The notes under the pieces: generated by a model | The model's database searches: none | Seen by the model: the letters and a program-made list of their open reading frames with translations, nothing else | What the model was told of the DNA's origin: nothing | Shown here: positions 40,374 through 49,282 of the stretch, in pieces | Layout: every line of letters starts with the position of its first letter | Position numbering within the stretch: the stretch's first letter is position 1 | Origin: Verrucomicrobiota bacterium | Lineage (GTDB): Bacteria > Verrucomicrobiota > Verrucomicrobiia > Opitutales > UBA953 | NCBI GenBank assembly: GCA_026397955.1 | Contig: JAPLTV010000029.1 | Span: forward strand, 1 to 64,000 | Reading direction: 5' to 3' | Length of the DNA: 64,000 nt | Program-made: the position numbers and the translations under genes

Positions 40374-41324
40374 TTATCGGCGGATGCCTTCGTGCAGCTT
40401 GCGTAGGGCGGCGGCCTCGATCTGGCGGATGCGCTCACGGGAGACGCCTTGGAGCTGGCCGATGGCGTCGAGCGTCAGCTCCTCGCCGTCGAGTCCGTGA
40501 CGGAGGCGGGTGACCTCGAGTTCGCGGGGCGTCAGCTGAGCCAGGACTTCGTGCAGCGCGTCCTTGAAGTCGGCGGCTTCGGCGTGCGCGGCCGGTGTCG
40601 TGGCGTCCTCGTCCTTCAGCGTGTCGCCGAACGTGGTGTCGCTTTCCTCGCCGAGGGGTGCGTCGAGGGACTGGCCATGCTGCTGATAGGCGCGCAGTTC
40701 GGTGATCTTCTCTGGCGACCAGTCGAGGGCGCCGGCGATCTCTTCTTCTTCGGGCTCGCGGCCGAGCTCTTGGATCAGCTTGGCCTCTGCCTTGCGGAGC
40801 TTCGACAGCTGCTCGTGGAGGTTGCGCGGCAGGCGGACGGTACGGCGGAGGAAATTCAGTTCACGCATGATGGCGCTGCGGATACCCCAGAAGGCGTAGG
40901 TGCTGAAGCGATGGCCGAGGTCGGCGTCGAAATCACGGGCGGCGCCGAGCAGGGCGAAATTACCGGCCGAGATCAGCTCCATCATCTCTTCGCGGGGAAC
41001 GCGCATCTGCTTGGCCGCATGGTAGGAGAGGCGGAGGTTGCGGTTCACGAGCTCGTCGAACGCGGCCTGAGCGGCGGAGGTGAGGTTGCCGCCGAGATCC
41101 TTGCCGGCCTTGATGAGGCGGCCGAGACGGAGCTCTTCTTCGGCGATGAGGCGCGGCCAGCGGTTAGCCTCGTTCAGGAACAGCGTCAGGCTGTCCGCCT
41201 CGCCGGAGCGGTCCGGGGAGGTTTCGACGACGCTCACCTGGATTTCGCCCAGGGCGGGGAGGTCGGAGCGGAGGAGGGAGGTGAGAGCGTCGGTCTTGGC
41301 GGTGCGGGGGATGTTGTTGATCAT
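40374..41324 (-). CDS. Sigma-70 family RNA polymerase sigma factor (group 2-like)
   Basis: A 316-residue sigma factor. Region 1.2 is DSLTLFLNEANRWPRL near residue 44; region 2 contains LISAGNFALLGAARDFD and RFSTYAFWGIRSAIMREL; region 3 starts RTVRLPRNLHEQLSKLRKAE; region 4 has TPRELEVTRLRHGLDG and the helix-turn-helix GVSRERIRQIEAAALRKLHE. No long acidic region 1.1 is present, and region 2.4 (FWGIRSAI) differs from the usual WWIRQAI of the primary factor. It is probably an alternative, RpoS-like factor. It is divergent from the sulfatase operon. Confidence 0.9.
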   Translation of the reverse strand: MINNIPRTAKTDALTSLLRSDLPALGEIQVSVVETSPDRSGEADSLTLFLNEANRWPRLIAEEELRLGRLIKAGKDLGGNLTSAAQAAFDELVNRNLRLSYHAAKQMRVPREEMMELISAGNFALLGAARDFDADLGHRFSTYAFWGIRSAIMRELNFLRRTVRLPRNLHEQLSKLRKAEAKLIQELGREPEEEEIAGALDWSPEKITELRAYQQHGQSLDAPLGEESDTTFGDTLKDEDATTPAAHAEAADFKDALHEVLAQLTPRELEVTRLRHGLDGEELTLDAIGQLQGVSRERIRQIEAAALRKLHEGIRR

Positions 41325-41347
41325 GTGGAAAAAGAAAGGGGCCTGTA

Positions 41348-41376
41348 TATATAGGGCTAAAAAAGGGGGGTCGGAA
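41348..41376 (-). promoter_or_regulatory. Candidate promoter of the sigma factor gene
   Basis: Minus strand: TTCCGA (41376-41371), a 17-nt spacer and TATATA (41353-41348). The leader to 41324 is about 17 nt. Confidence 0.4.
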
Positions 41377-41396
41377 GGGGGTATTTACACAAGTCG

Positions 41397-41426
41397 TTGA
41401 ATAACAACTTGATAAAATCGTATAAT
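41397..41426 (+). promoter_or_regulatory. Strong sigma-70 promoter upstream of the sulfatase operon
   Basis: TTGAAT (41397-41402), an 18-nt spacer and consensus TATAAT (41421-41426) in an AT-rich patch. The predicted start near 41433 leaves a leader of about 180 nt to the ATG at 41613. The leader (41433-41612) has no recognised riboswitch, RNA or reading frame. Confidence 0.7.
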
Positions 41427-41612
41427 ATTTTCTACAGGGGTCGACCGGGTCAGGTCGGGGTGGCCTGATGGAGCGCTACGGGGCTCATTATGCCCAAGGT
41501 CGCGGGTTCGTCAAATGGGGGTGGGGAGGTTTTCTTCTGGGTAGCAATAAATGAGTAGAATTGGCTGACTTTTTGGGTGGGAACGCTCGTGGCTTTGGGG
41601 AGTCTATTAAGC

Positions 41613-42914
41613 ATGCCCCGCCTGTTGCCCCTTTGCGTCGCTGCTCTCGCCAGCCTCGGCCTGACGCTTTCGGCGGCCGATCGCCCGCCCAATATCCTGA
41701 TGATCATCTCCGACGATCATGCCTGGACTGACTATGGCTTCATGGGGTCGAAGTCCGTCAGCACGCCCAACATCGACAAGCTGGCGGCCGAGTCACGTGT
41801 CTTCCCTCGCGGCTATGACACCAATTCGCTCTGCTCGCCCAGCCTCGCCTCGCTCCTGACTGGTCGCCACGTGCATCGCCACGGCATCACCGGCAATGAC
41901 CCGACCGTCGCCGCCGTCGCGGGCAAGGCTGCCGGGAAGCAGAAGTCCGCCGCCTTCCTTCAAGGCCGCGAGCAGCTGGTGAAGCTGTTCGAACAGTCGC
42001 CCCATTTGCCGCGTCTCCTGGCGGAGCGTGGTTACGTCAGCCTGCAGACTGGTAAATGGTGGATGGGCGACTACACGCACGGCGGCTTCACCGAGGGCAT
42101 GACCAAGGGCGGTCGCCATGGTGACGAAGGTCTCGACATCGGGCGCAAGACGCTCGCCCCGCTGACGGAGTTCATTTCCCGCTCCAAGAAGGACGGTAAG
42201 CCGTTCTTCGCCTGGTATGCGCCGATGATGCCGCATGATCCGCACACGCCGCCCGAACGTATCCTCGCGAAGTATCGCGGTAAGGCACCGACAATCCAGG
42301 CGGCCCGTTATCTGGCGATGGTCGAATGGTTCGACGAGACCATCGGCGACGTCCGTGCCCACCTCGAGAAGGAAGGCCTCACGCAGGACACCATCATTGT
42401 CTACATCTCCGACAACGGTTGGATCCCGCGCACCGACAAGCCTCTGGTCGACTTTGAGCGTTCGAAGATGTCGCCCTTCGATGGTGGCATCCGTTCGCCG
42501 ATCATCGTCAGCTGGCCTGGCCATATCAAGCCGGTGTCGATCGACGACGCGGCCAGCGCGGTGGACATCATGCCGACGCTGCTGAAGCTCGCTGGCGCCC
42601 GGATTCCCGCGGATGGTGACGGCATCGACCTTCTGGACGACGCCGCCTTGCGCACGCGTCCGTTCGTCCCTGGTCAGAACTCTACCCACGACATTATCGA
42701 AATCGGCAAACCCGCTTCGAGCCTACGTTATCGCTGGCTCGTCGCCGGTCCGCTCAAGCTGATCGTCTCGAGCGGTATCAATGGCGCCACCGAGCCGCCG
42801 CGTCTTTTCGACCTCAAAGCCGATCCGGCCGAACTCCACGACCTCGCCGCCGCCCGCCCGGACGACGTGAAGCGCCTGACGGCCCTGCTTGACGGCTGGT
42901 GGAATGGCCGCTGA
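41613..42914 (+). CDS. Secreted sulfatase with altered active-site motif
   Basis: A 433-residue sulfatase-family protein with a signal peptide (residues 1-21). Metal ligands DD in NILMIISDDHAW (residues 28-36) and GKWWMGDYTHGGF near 145 fit the family. The formylglycine motif CxPxR reads C74-S-P-S-L78, so the Arg is Leu, while the following LLTGR is normal. FVPGQNSTHD and SGINGATEPPRLFDLKADPAEL complete the fold. Some sulfatases of Planctomycetota and Verrucomicrobiota carry a CSPSLAS motif. It is the first gene of a run with the lactonase and the PSCyt1 and DUF1501 genes. Confidence 0.86.
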   Translation: MPRLLPLCVAALASLGLTLSAADRPPNILMIISDDHAWTDYGFMGSKSVSTPNIDKLAAESRVFPRGYDTNSLCSPSLASLLTGRHVHRHGITGNDPTVAAVAGKAAGKQKSAAFLQGREQLVKLFEQSPHLPRLLAERGYVSLQTGKWWMGDYTHGGFTEGMTKGGRHGDEGLDIGRKTLAPLTEFISRSKKDGKPFFAWYAPMMPHDPHTPPERILAKYRGKAPTIQAARYLAMVEWFDETIGDVRAHLEKEGLTQDTIIVYISDNGWIPRTDKPLVDFERSKMSPFDGGIRSPIIVSWPGHIKPVSIDDAASAVDIMPTLLKLAGARIPADGDGIDLLDDAALRTRPFVPGQNSTHDIIEIGKPASSLRYRWLVAGPLKLIVSSGINGATEPPRLFDLKADPAELHDLAAARPDDVKRLTALLDGWWNGR

Positions 42915-42936
42915 GAAATCCTCCGATCTTATCATC

Positions 42937-44094
42937 ATGAACACCCCACGTCTCATCCTCGCCGCCCTCGCGGTCGTCCTCGTCGGCTGCCAAAGCGCCG
43001 ACACCTCCACGCCGGCGCCGAAGGCCGCCGCCAAGGCCGCGCCGAAGCCGGCGCCCGCCCAGTATGTCTTCTATGTCGGTACCTCCGGCGCCAAGGCCCA
43101 GGGTGTGCTCCGCTGCGTGCTCGATGGCAAGACCGGTAAAATCTCCACGCCGACCGTCGCCGCCGAAGCGAAGTCCGCTTCCTATCTCGCGCTCAGCCCC
43201 GACGCGAAGTTCCTCTACTCCACCGCTGAGGCCTCCGAAGGCGCCGTCGCTGCTTACGCCGTCGAAGGCGACAAGCTGCGCCTGCTGAATACCGAAGCCT
43301 CCAAGGGCAAGGGCCCGACGCACCTCGCCGTCGACGCCGCGCGCAAGAATCTCATCGTCGTGAACTACGGTTCCGGTTCGACCACCGCCCTACCGATCAA
43401 GGAAGACGGTTCCTTCGCCCCGGCGAGCTCTTCGATCCAGCACGTTGGCACGGGTCCTAACGCTGGCCGCCAGGCCGGCCCGCACGCGCATGGCGTCTAC
43501 TTCCATCCGAAGAACGGCCGCGCCTACGTCGCCGACCTCGGCACGGACGACATCTTCATCTACAAGTTCGACGCCGAGAAAGGCCTGCTCACGCCGAACA
43601 AGCCGAAGTCTGCGCGCGTCACCGCGGGCGAAGGACCTCGCCACCTCGCCTTCCATCCTAGCGGTAAGTTCGCCTACGTGAACACCGAGATGGGCATGAA
43701 CGTCGTCGCCTTCACGGTGGAACGTAACGGCGACCTGAAGCAGATCCAGAGTCTCCCCACGCTCCCGACTGGCGCTGACGCCAAGGGTGCTTCCACCGCG
43801 GAGATCTTCGTCCGCCCCGACGGCAAGACGCTGTACGTCTCCAATCGCGGCCACGATTCCATCGCGGTCTACACGATCGCCCTAGATGGTAAGCTCACGC
43901 TCCTCCAGCACATGCTCGGCACCCCGGCCATGCCCCGCGGCTTCGGTCTCAGCGCCGACGGCCGCTGGCTCGTCTGTGCCGGCCAGAAGTCCGGTACGCT
44001 CAACGCGTATCGGATCGGCCGCGATGGTAAGCTCACCGACACCAAGCAGTCCGTCGAGGCCCCGGCCTCTGCGGCGATCGTATTCGTTCCCTGA
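42937..44094 (+). CDS. Lactonase-family beta-propeller lipoprotein
   Basis: A 385-residue lipoprotein, signal ending in the lipobox LVGC (Cys 17). The mature part is a seven-bladed propeller of the 6-phosphogluconolactonase/YbhE type, with repeated blades such as HVGTGPNAGRQAGPHAHGVY, ITAGEGPRHLAFHPSGK-like and GFGLSADGRWLVCAGQKSG. It may hydrolyse a sugar lactone; a structural or binding role is also possible. The ATG at 42937 gives the lipoprotein signal. It follows the sulfatase by 22 bp. Confidence 0.83.
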   Translation: MNTPRLILAALAVVLVGCQSADTSTPAPKAAAKAAPKPAPAQYVFYVGTSGAKAQGVLRCVLDGKTGKISTPTVAAEAKSASYLALSPDAKFLYSTAEASEGAVAAYAVEGDKLRLLNTEASKGKGPTHLAVDAARKNLIVVNYGSGSTTALPIKEDGSFAPASSSIQHVGTGPNAGRQAGPHAHGVYFHPKNGRAYVADLGTDDIFIYKFDAEKGLLTPNKPKSARVTAGEGPRHLAFHPSGKFAYVNTEMGMNVVAFTVERNGDLKQIQSLPTLPTGADAKGASTAEIFVRPDGKTLYVSNRGHDSIAVYTIALDGKLTLLQHMLGTPAMPRGFGLSADGRWLVCAGQKSGTLNAYRIGRDGKLTDTKQSVEAPASAAIVFVP

Positions 44095-44109
44095 TCCGTC
44101 CGTTTCTGC

Positions 44110-46560
44110 ATGCGACGTAGTCCTCTTCTCGCCGGCCTGCTCCTGACGACTTCGCTGGGCGCCGCCTCGGTCGACTTCGCTCACGAGGTTGTGCCGATCC
44201 TGCGCAAGCACTGCAGTGAGTGTCACACGGGCGACAAGAAGAAGGGCGGGCTTTCCATGAACACCCGCGCCTCGCTGCTGGAAGGCGGCGAGAATGGTGC
44301 GGTCATCTCCGCTGGCCAGACGCAGAAGAGTAAGCTGCTCGACGCCATCGTCAGCGCCGATCCCGACGTCCGCATGCCGCCGAAAGGCGACCGCCTGAGT
44401 CCGGCTGAAGTCGCCACTCTGCGCGCATGGGTCGAGCAGGGTGCCGTCTGGACCGAAGGCTTTGCCTTCAAGCAGCCTGCCTATGAACCGCCGCTGCGCC
44501 CACGTCAGCCTGTCTTGCCGGAAGCCCGTAACGGACGCACGCACCCGATCGACCGTGTACTCGACGGATGGCTGGCGGACAAGGGCGCGCCCACGCCGCC
44601 CGTCGCGGACGACGCGACCTTCCTGCGTCGCGTGTCGCTCGATCTCGTCGGCATGCTGCCTTCCGCCGAGGAGGCACGGGCGTTTGCTGCCGATCGGCGC
44701 CCGGATAAGCGCGCCATGCTCGTGCGTTCGCTGCTCGCGCGCAATGTCGACTATGCCGACCATTGGATGGTCTTCTGGAACGACCTCCTGCGGAATGATT
44801 ACGCCGGTACCGGTTACATCGACGGCGGCCGCAAGCAGATCACCAACTGGCTCTATATCTCGCTGCTGGCCAACAAACCTTACGACGTCTTCGCCCGCGA
44901 ACTCGTCGCGCCCTCTGCGGACAGCGAAGGTTTCGCGAAGGGTATCATCTGGCGCGGTGCCGTGAGCGCCGCCCAGGCACCCGAACTCCAGTATGCGCAG
45001 AGCGTCTCGCAGACGTTCTTGGGTATCAACATGAAGTGCGCCTCCTGTCACGACAGTTTCGTGGACCGATGGAAGCTGCGCGACGCCTACGGCCTCGCCG
45101 CGATTTATTCGGACCATCCGATGGAGCTGGTACGCTGCGACATTCCGACCGGCAAGCCCGCCGTCGCCGCCTGGCCGTTTCCTGAACTTGGCCAGGTCGA
45201 CGCCAGCAAGCCGCGCGAAGAACGCCTCGCCCAGCTCGCCGCCCTCATCACCCATCCGGACAACGGACGCTTCCAGCGTACCATCGTCAACCGCCTCTGG
45301 CATCGCCTCATGGGCCGCGGTGTCGTGCATCCGGTCGACGCGATGCAGACGCAGCCTTGGAACCAAGACCTGCTCGACGTGCTGGCCAACCATCTCGTCG
45401 AATCCAAGTATGACCTGAAGGCCGTGATCGAATTCATCGCGACCTCGCAGGCCTACCAGTCGCGGGCCGAGATCCTCGCCCGCGATGCCGAAGACAAAAG
45501 CTACATCTATCGCGGTCCGCGCGCCAAGCGCCTCACCGCCGAGCAGTTTGTCGACGCCGTCTGGCGCCTGACCAGCACCACGCCCGCAAAGATCGTGCCG
45601 CAGGTGCCGCGGGCCGCGCCCGTCGCGGGCGCCGCGAAGAAGCCGGTCATCGAGCCGTTGCTCGCTGCGCCGATCTGGTCGGGAGACATCGCTGGCGGCC
45701 GTCTGCCTGCGGCGGGCGAGACCCGTTCCTTCCGCCGACAGCTCGCGCTGGACGCCGACGTGGACGCGGCGACCTGCGTCGCGACCTGCGACAACGGCTT
45801 CGAGCTCTACGTGAACGGCAAGAAGATTGGCGCCGGCGATAATTGGGCCGACCCAAAGAGCTTCGACCTCTCGGCGTCCTTGCTGAAAGGATCTAATCAG
45901 ATCGTCGTCGTCGGCCATAACTCCGGCAAGGTGCCTAACGTCGCGGCGCTGTTCTTCCAGGTGAACGTGACGCTTAAGGGCGGCGCGCGCGTCCGGATGG
46001 CCACCGATACCGCCTGGGAGTCGACGACGAGCGTGCCGAACGCCCGTGGTACTTTCGCCGCCGCCGGCAAAGCGAAGGCCGCGACCAAGACCGCGGAGAC
46101 CGTCTGGCAGCCCGTCTCGCTCGTGAAGGGCGACGCCTGGCGAATGGCCGAAGCCCGCATGGCCGAGATGCTCGCCGGTGTCGAAGCGTCCAGCGCCGTC
46201 CCGGCCCGCGCGAGCCTGATGAAATCAGACCTACTGCAGCGCGCGTTGGGTCGTCCGAACCGCGAGCAGATCGTCTCGATGCGTCCGAACGAGCTGAGTA
46301 CGCTCGAAGCCATCGACCTTTCCAACGGACAGGCGTTGACCAGTCTCCTCTCCGCCGGCGCCGTCAAGCTGAAGAAGCGCACTTGGACGTCGCCGGAAGA
46401 ACTCGCGCGCTGGCTCTACCTCTCCGCTTTGAGCCGCGAGCCCGCCCCGGCCGAACTTAAGGTCGCCGCCGGCATCGTCGGCGCCGAGATCTCCGAACAA
46501 GGCATCGCCGACCTCCTGTGGGCCGTGTGCATGCTTCCCGAATTCCAGACCATCCGCTGA
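44110..46560 (+). CDS. PSCyt1/DUF1549/DUF1553 heme protein with beta-sandwich insert
   Basis: An 816-residue secreted protein. After a signal peptide come a planctomycete-type cytochrome c domain (CSECH near residue 36), DUF1549 (IDRVLDGWLADKG onward) with a second heme motif CASCH near residue 311, and DUF1553 (TIVNRLWHRLMGRGV near 395). Between the DUF1553 segments is an extra beta-rich region (about 540-640) with CDNGFELYVNGKKIGAGDNW, resembling a galactose-binding or lectin-type domain. It starts 15 bp after the lactonase gene and is followed 5 bp later by its DUF1501 partner. The catalytic role of these proteins is not established. Confidence 0.85.
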   Translation: MRRSPLLAGLLLTTSLGAASVDFAHEVVPILRKHCSECHTGDKKKGGLSMNTRASLLEGGENGAVISAGQTQKSKLLDAIVSADPDVRMPPKGDRLSPAEVATLRAWVEQGAVWTEGFAFKQPAYEPPLRPRQPVLPEARNGRTHPIDRVLDGWLADKGAPTPPVADDATFLRRVSLDLVGMLPSAEEARAFAADRRPDKRAMLVRSLLARNVDYADHWMVFWNDLLRNDYAGTGYIDGGRKQITNWLYISLLANKPYDVFARELVAPSADSEGFAKGIIWRGAVSAAQAPELQYAQSVSQTFLGINMKCASCHDSFVDRWKLRDAYGLAAIYSDHPMELVRCDIPTGKPAVAAWPFPELGQVDASKPREERLAQLAALITHPDNGRFQRTIVNRLWHRLMGRGVVHPVDAMQTQPWNQDLLDVLANHLVESKYDLKAVIEFIATSQAYQSRAEILARDAEDKSYIYRGPRAKRLTAEQFVDAVWRLTSTTPAKIVPQVPRAAPVAGAAKKPVIEPLLAAPIWSGDIAGGRLPAAGETRSFRRQLALDADVDAATCVATCDNGFELYVNGKKIGAGDNWADPKSFDLSASLLKGSNQIVVVGHNSGKVPNVAALFFQVNVTLKGGARVRMATDTAWESTTSVPNARGTFAAAGKAKAATKTAETVWQPVSLVKGDAWRMAEARMAEMLAGVEASSAVPARASLMKSDLLQRALGRPNREQIVSMRPNELSTLEAIDLSNGQALTSLLSAGAVKLKKRTWTSPEELARWLYLSALSREPAPAELKVAAGIVGAEISEQGIADLLWAVCMLPEFQTIR

Positions 46561-46565
46561 TCGCC

Positions 46566-48023
46566 ATGAACTCCCCGCTGCCGCTTGATCCTTCCTTGCC
46601 CGAGCCGCTCGCCCGTCGCGAATTCCTGCGCATGCTCGCCGCCGCCGGCGCCGCGACGTTGTCGATGGGCGCGCCGCGCCTCCTCGCTGAGAGCGAGAAG
46701 CTCGTCCAGCCCGCCGCCACCGCGGACTCGGTCATCCTCATCTGGCTCGCCGGCGGCATGGCCGCGCCCGAGACCTTCGACCCGAAGCGCTACGCGCCTT
46801 ACGAGAAGGGACTCTCCTACGACCGCGTGCTCAGCACCTTCCCTGCGATCCCGACGTCTGTCGACGGCGTCCGCATCTGCGAAGGACTCGAGAACATCGC
46901 GCAGGTCATGGACCGTGGCACGCTGATCCGTTCGGCGGTGCAGCCCGACCTCGGCAGTATCCTGCATTCGCGTCACCAGTTCCATTGGCATACCGGCTAT
47001 GTCCCGCCGCAGACCGTCGCCTGCCCGCACATCGGCGCCTGGATGGCCCGCGTGCTCGGTCCACGCAATCCGGTGATGCCCGCCTTCATCAACATCGGCC
47101 AGCGCCTCGAAGGCGTCGGCGAGAGCGAGGAACTCAAGTCCTTCACCACCGCCGGATTCTTTGGCGGCGAATATGGTCCGATGAACCTGCCGTTCCCCGA
47201 GGAAGCCGCCGCCGCCGTGCGTCCGCCCAAGGGCATGGATGCGGGTCGTTTCGTGAACCGTGATCGCGAGTTCCGCCGGCTCGTCGACGCGACGCCCAGC
47301 CGTGACCTGCTCAGCGACCACCAGCATGAGTCGATGCTGCGCTCGATGGATAACGCCTATCGCCTGCTCAGCGCCAAGGAGCGCGCCGCGTTCGACATCT
47401 CCCTCGAGACGCCCGAGGTGCAGAAGGATTACGACACCGGCCGCTTCGGCCGCGGCTGCCTCCTCGCCCGCCGCCTCGTCGAGAACGGCGCCCGCTTCGT
47501 CGAGGTCACCACCGAGTACGTGCCGTTCTTCCAGTGGGATACGCACGGCAAGGGCCATGAGACCGTCGCCAAGATGCACGCCGAGATCGACCGCCCGATT
47601 GCACGGCTTATCCGCGACCTCGAACAGCGCGGCCTGCTCGACCGCACCTTGGTCATCATTGCCAGCGAATTCAGCCGCGACGCCATGATCGAAGGCCGCC
47701 CCGGCTCCAAGGCCAAGGATCAGGCTTTCAATAAGTCAGGCATCATGACGAGCCCCGACCACTACGGCCTGCACCGTCACTTCACCGGCGGCACGAGCGT
47801 TGTGATGTTCGGCGGCGGCGTGAAGAAAGGCCATGTCTACGGCGCCACCGCCGACGAGCGTCCCCTCGTCGCGATCAAGGACCCCGTGTCGATCTCCGAC
47901 ATGCACGCCACGATCTTCCGCGCCATGGGCATCAGTCCCAAGACCGCATTCGATATCGAAGGCCGTCCGTTCTACGCGACCGTTGACGGCAAAGGCGTCC
48001 CAATCCCGATCTTCAGGAGCTGA
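46566..48023 (+). CDS. DUF1501 protein, Tat-exported
   Basis: A 485-residue protein with a twin-arginine signal (LARREFLRMLAAAGAATLS, residues 17-35). The DUF1501 sulfatase-like fold is shown by SVILIWLAGGMAAPETFDPK, RSAVQPDLGSILHSRHQ, TLVIIASEFSRDAMIEGRPG and GVKKGHVYGATAD. Such proteins nearly always sit beside DUF1549/DUF1553 genes, as here. The last 11 bp overlap the end of the convergent glycerate kinase gene. The ATG at 46566 gives the expected signal peptide. Confidence 0.88.
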   Translation: MNSPLPLDPSLPEPLARREFLRMLAAAGAATLSMGAPRLLAESEKLVQPAATADSVILIWLAGGMAAPETFDPKRYAPYEKGLSYDRVLSTFPAIPTSVDGVRICEGLENIAQVMDRGTLIRSAVQPDLGSILHSRHQFHWHTGYVPPQTVACPHIGAWMARVLGPRNPVMPAFINIGQRLEGVGESEELKSFTTAGFFGGEYGPMNLPFPEEAAAAVRPPKGMDAGRFVNRDREFRRLVDATPSRDLLSDHQHESMLRSMDNAYRLLSAKERAAFDISLETPEVQKDYDTGRFGRGCLLARRLVENGARFVEVTTEYVPFFQWDTHGKGHETVAKMHAEIDRPIARLIRDLEQRGLLDRTLVIIASEFSRDAMIEGRPGSKAKDQAFNKSGIMTSPDHYGLHRHFTGGTSVVMFGGGVKKGHVYGATADERPLVAIKDPVSISDMHATIFRAMGISPKTAFDIEGRPFYATVDGKGVPIPIFRS

Positions 48024-49125
48024 GGGCGCGCAACGGTGCCGCATGGGCGCGCACGGCCGACTCGATGAGTTCGCCGGTGCGACGCATCGCTTCGTCGAGC
48101 GGCATCGCCGCCGGCTTGATCGCGATCAGCAGGTCGAACTGCGCGCGCAGCGCGGCCGAGTCGTCGACCGAGCCGGCGACGCCGACGATCTTCTTGCCGA
48201 GGCGACGTGCGAGGCGGGCGACGCCCACGGGGCCTTTACCTTGCAGGCTTTGTTCGTCGAGGCGGCCTTCGCCCGTGACGACGAGGTCAGCGGCGGCGAC
48301 GCGGGCTTCGAGTCCGACTTGCGTCGCGACCATATCGAAGCCGCTCACGAGACGTCCGCCGAGGAAAGCCATGAGACCGAAGCCGAGTCCACCCGCCGCG
48401 CCGGCACCAGGCACGTCGCGAGGATCCACGCCGAGGTCGCGTCGCGCGAGGTCGGCGAGATGTTCGAGTCGCTGTTCGAACCAGGCGAAGTCGCGGACAC
48501 CTTTTTGCGGACCGTAGACGCGCGTGGCGCCGCGGGGGCCGAGCAGGGGGTTGTCGACGTCACAGGCGACGATCAGCTCAAAGGAGGGCAGGGTGGAAGG
48601 TTTCTCGAGCCGGTCGGCCTCCAGCAGCGTCTCCAGCGTGGGGGTGAAGGCCTGGCCAGATTTCTTGAAGGTATATCCTAGGGCGACCGCCACTCCGAGG
48701 CCGCCGTCATTGGTGGCGCTCCCCCCGATGCCGATGAGGATGCGCCGGGCGCCCTTGGCCAGAGCGGAATGGATGAGAAGACCTGTACCTAAAGTGCTGG
48801 CTGTGAGAGGGTTAAGTTCTATGTCTTGGACGATGGCCAGGCCGCTGGCTGCGCTCATTTCCATGACCGCCGTCGCGGTTTCCGGGACCCAGCCGAAGGG
48901 GGCTTTGATGGGCCTGCCCCGAGCGTCCTGGGTGGCGCCAAAGGTCCATTCTCCGGCCAAAGCGGCCGTCATCGCGAGGGCCGTGCCTTCGCCGCCGTCC
49001 GCGATGGGGCATAGGTCGAAGGAAGCGTGCGGAAAGGCCCTTTCTAGGCTATTTTTAATATGAAAACCCGCTTTTTCCGCCGCCAAGGAGCCCTTGAATT
49101 TATCGTTGGCGATCAGGATACGCAT
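48013..49125 (-). CDS. Glycerate kinase (GlxK/GarK type)
   Basis: A 370-residue kinase that phosphorylates glycerate, usually to 2-phosphoglycerate, in glyoxylate, glucarate or serine-linked pathways. Family marks are MRILIANDKFKGSLAAE at the start, CPIADGGEGTALA near residue 40, LIGIGGSATNDGGLGVAVAL near 128 and GAGAAGGLGFGLMAFLGG near 243. Length matches the type I family. The gene stands alone on the minus strand with its own promoter and overlaps the DUF1501 end by 11 bp. Confidence 0.93.
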   Translation of the reverse strand: MRILIANDKFKGSLAAEKAGFHIKNSLERAFPHASFDLCPIADGGEGTALAMTAALAGEWTFGATQDARGRPIKAPFGWVPETATAVMEMSAASGLAIVQDIELNPLTASTLGTGLLIHSALAKGARRILIGIGGSATNDGGLGVAVALGYTFKKSGQAFTPTLETLLEADRLEKPSTLPSFELIVACDVDNPLLGPRGATRVYGPQKGVRDFAWFEQRLEHLADLARRDLGVDPRDVPGAGAAGGLGFGLMAFLGGRLVSGFDMVATQVGLEARVAAADLVVTGEGRLDEQSLQGKGPVGVARLARRLGKKIVGVAGSVDDSAALRAQFDLLIAIKPAAMPLDEAMRRTGELIESAVRAHAAPLRALSS

Positions 49126-49139
49126 CGTCCGGCCCCGCC

Positions 49140-49168
49140 ATCATCGCCATGGGGTCTTTCCTTTACAA
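49140..49168 (-). promoter_or_regulatory. Promoter of glycerate kinase
   Basis: Minus strand: TTGTAA (49168-49163), a 17-nt spacer and GATGAT (49145-49140). The predicted leader is about 8 nt and lacks a Shine-Dalgarno sequence. Confidence 0.5.
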
Positions 49169-49187
49169 CCCGAATGGGGAACCGCAC

Positions 49188-49215
49188 TTGATTTCCGGGG
49201 GCCCCGGCTTACATT
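49188..49215 (+). promoter_or_regulatory. Promoter of the first 1053-residue PSCyt1 gene
   Basis: TTGATT (49188-49193), a 16-nt spacer with a GGGGGCCCC palindrome, and TACATT (49210-49215). The predicted leader to 49283 is about 60 nt with no Shine-Dalgarno sequence. Confidence 0.45.
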
Positions 49216-49282
49216 AGGCCCTAGGTTCGCCCTCTCCTGGGCTGCTTCCCCCGCCCTTAATCTCAACTTAAGAAACACGCCT

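Noticed and set aside
41433-41612. Leader before the sulfatase as SRP RNA, RNase P RNA or a known riboswitch
   Set aside because: None of the core motifs of these RNAs (for example the SRP GGAAG-type loop or the RNase P GAGGAAAGUC start) is present.
43882-45918. Long open frame of about 678 codons on the minus strand, opposite the lactonase and PSCyt1 genes
   Set aside because: It is antisense to two well-supported genes, has unusual composition (Arg/Gly/Asp/Val-rich, no domain) and is typical of frames kept open by high GC. Similar antisense frames at 49550-51607 and 53486-55066 were rejected for the same reason.
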